A stretch of 64,000 nucleotides of DNA. Origin: Dyadobacter sp. UC 10. Its GTDB lineage: Bacteria; Bacteroidota; Bacteroidia; Cytophagales; Spirosomataceae. A model generated the notes under the pieces. The model saw only the letters and a list, made by a program, of their open reading frames with translations. It had not been told where the DNA came from and did not search any database. The position numbers and the translations under genes are program-made. This document shows positions 62,680 through 64,000 of the stretch, one piece after another. The stretch covers positions 2,450,001-2,514,000 of the forward strand of contig NZ_VSRN01000001.1 of NCBI RefSeq assembly GCF_008369915.1, read 5' to 3'. Position 1 is the stretch's first letter; every line of letters begins with the position of its first letter.

Positions 62680-63426
62680 TTAGCGTAGTTCCAGAAGTGC
62701 GCAAGCCTGCTCAGAAGCAGATTGTTCGGCTTTCTTTTTTGTAAAGCCGTTTCCGGTTGCGAAGGGCTCGTCGTTAACGAGTATCTGAGAGATAAATTCG
62801 CGGTGATGGCGGGTACCGCGCTCTTCAATAATTTCGAAGCGGATCTCCTTTCCCTCACGCTGAGCCCATTCTATGATGAGACTTTTGAAGTTCGCATTAT
62901 TCTGAATAATACTATCCAGATCATAATGCGTAATGAGTTTACTGATGATGAATGTGCGTGTGAAGCGAAAGCCTTTGTCCAGGTAAATAGCACCTACAAA
63001 AGCTTCGAGCGCATCGCCGTACATGGAGGATCTTGGCGACATCCCGCGACGGTTACCATCATATTCGATGAGCCTATCGAGGCCTAGCTTCCGGGAGATC
63101 TGATTAAGCGATTCGCGGTTAACGATCCTTGACCTAATCTCGGTTAAAAAGCCTTCGTCCTTGTAGGGATATTTGGTAAAAAGAAATTCTGCCACGACCA
63201 TCCCAAGCACTGCATCCCCAAGATATTCGAGTCGTTCGTTTGATTCACGAAATCCTTTAATGGCTGTCTCCTTCGAGGCAGATGTATGGCGAAAAGCGAG
63301 TTGGTAGACACCAAGGTTAGAGGGACGGTCGCCTATTACATGTGCAATAGACTCCTTAAATTTTTTATCCTCAGCGCTTCCGGTTCTGAAAAGGGAAAGT
63401 ATCGGTATAAGAATTCGCTTTGCCAA
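62680..63426 (-). CDS. rnc: Ribonuclease III
   Basis: 248 residues. The catalytic signature is ERLEYLGDAVLG (64-75: acid residues Glu64, Glu67, Asp71), with the second acidic site in SMYGDALEAFVGAI (about 134-147). The dsRNA-binding domain covers about 175-245 (IIEWAQREGKEIRFEIIEERG, then GNGFTKKKAEQSASEQACALL). It cleaves double-stranded RNA in rRNA maturation. fabF lies 14 bp upstream on the same strand, the conserved fabF-rnc order of the phylum. Confidence 0.96.
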   Translation of the reverse strand: MAKRILIPILSLFRTGSAEDKKFKESIAHVIGDRPSNLGVYQLAFRHTSASKETAIKGFRESNERLEYLGDAVLGMVVAEFLFTKYPYKDEGFLTEIRSRIVNRESLNQISRKLGLDRLIEYDGNRRGMSPRSSMYGDALEAFVGAIYLDKGFRFTRTFIISKLITHYDLDSIIQNNANFKSLIIEWAQREGKEIRFEIIEERGTRHHREFISQILVNDEPFATGNGFTKKKAEQSASEQACALLELR

Positions 63427-63440
63427 TTGTAGAAAGTTTA

Positions 63441-64000
63441 TCAGTCTTCATACCTTTTGAAAATGACTGATGCATTATGACCTCCAAAGCCAAAAGTATT
63501 ACTCAAGGCTATATTCACCTTTCGTTTTTCTGCTTTGTTAAAAGTAAGGTTTAGCCTTGGATTAATTTCCGGATCGTCTGTAAAATGATTGATGGTCGGA
63601 GGTATTATCTGATCTCTCACTGCCATAATGCAGGCAGCCGCTTCGATAGCACCTGCCCCGCCAAGTAAGTGGCCGGTCATTGACTTGGTCGAACTGATGC
63701 TAAGATTGTAAGCGTGTTCTCCAAAAAATTTCTCGATGGCTTTGATTTCCTGCGGATCGCCGATTGGGGTTGACGTACCGTGGGTGTTAATGTAATCAAT
63801 GTCAGAAGCCTGGATCCCGGCATTCTCCACGGCATTCCGCATGACGATGTAAGCACCCAATCCATCGGGGTGAGGTGCTGTAATGTGGTAGGCATCGGAA
63901 GACATTCCCGCACCGATCATTTCAGCATAAATTTTCGCTCCCCTGGCTTTTGCGTGCTCGTATTCTTCCAGGATCAGTGCGGCCCCTCCTTCTCCCAGTA
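63441..64000 (-). CDS. fabF: 3-oxoacyl-ACP synthase II (KAS II), C-terminal part, cut by the window edge
   Basis: The frame runs through the right edge of the window, so only the C-terminal about 186 residues are present. The catalytic His pair is visible: THGTSTPIGD and STKSMTGHLLGGAGA, with the C-terminal NTFGFGGHNASVIFKRY. Residues upstream (EEYEHAKARGAKIYAEMIGAG) are also present. It elongates acyl-ACP in fatty acid synthesis. The stop is 14 bp upstream of rnc. Confidence 0.96.
   Translation of the reverse strand, partial: LGEGGAALILEEYEHAKARGAKIYAEMIGAGMSSDAYHITAPHPDGLGAYIVMRNAVENAGIQASDIDYINTHGTSTPIGDPQEIKAIEKFFGEHAYNLSISSTKSMTGHLLGGAGAIEAAACIMAVRDQIIPPTINHFTDDPEINPRLNLTFNKAEKRKVNIALSNTFGFGGHNASVIFKRYED

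Noticed and set aside
1-64000. CRISPR array, rRNA operon or insertion sequence
   Set aside because: No regularly spaced repeats, rRNA sequences or transposase genes were recognised on reading both strands; absence is by eye, not by search.

Overview
The window looks like the chromosome of a Bacteroidota member of the order Cytophagales, most likely a Dyadobacter-like member of Spirosomataceae (inferred from gene content, not from a search). Signs are type IX secretion C-terminal sorting domains (1-587, 20252-22264), Bacteroidota-type promoters with a TAnnTTTG -7 box, a DUF5606 protein, a MerR/xis-like HTH and Bacteroidota-type tyrosine integrase in an integrated element, the xerC-rpsU and fabF-rnc neighbourhoods, and lipoproteins with short Bacteroidota-type signal peptides.

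Layout. 1-4094 is an accessory, gene-poor strip: the end of a secreted T9SS protein, a Crp/Fnr-like regulator, a decayed imuA remnant, a small membrane protein, and about 1.5 kb without a credible gene but with several perfect palindromes. 4095-7722 is the right end of an integrated element: four leftward genes (tyrosine integrase, an unknown 278-residue protein, a small HTH protein, a rolling-circle-type Rep-like protein), closed by a tRNA 3'-end fragment that reads as its attachment site. From 7731 on the window is mostly ordinary core genome: TetR regulator, polysaccharide flippase, MlaF/MlaE lipid-transport ABC pair, SDR, ROK sugar kinase and GT2 (7955-14209).

14345-20225 is a second accessory block: two adjacent secreted proteins (one with a CBM6-like domain and a duplicated Cys-rich plus Ig-like module), a divergent stand-alone LuxR-type HTH protein with a palindrome between them, and an unrecognised multi-pass membrane protein. 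20252-31257 mixes cell-envelope functions (T9SS esterase, murB with a GT-C-like membrane protein, SPOR lipoprotein, gmd, GT4) with housekeeping genes (engB, deoC, DUF5606, a KASIII-like enzyme).

31328-45190 holds an M1 peptidase, MeaB, a lipocalin-like lipoprotein, a DAG kinase with a 44-residue membrane microprotein before it, an eIF1/SUI1-like factor, a MacB-type permease, gamma-glutamyltransferase, a cupin, NudK-like hydrolase, YtxH and SIMPL proteins and a MarR regulator. 45555-64000 carries ppc, xerC, rpsU, ppx/gppA, a large zinc metalloprotease, an M23 peptidase, an SDR, an S41 protease, acetoacetyl-CoA synthetase, an rRNA pseudouridine synthase with a long disordered N-terminus, a DegP/HtrA protease, an Hsp20, rnc and the 3' part of fabF.

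Convergent genes are packed very tightly: several intrinsic terminators are bidirectional, one lies inside a coding end (20184-20216), and one hairpin contains both stop codons of a convergent pair (36970-36997). No intact tRNA, rRNA or CRISPR array was found. The least explained parts are the gene-free strip with palindromes beside the integrated element, the secreted duplicated-module operon with its putative LuxR operator, and the structured GC-rich stretch at 1961-2090.
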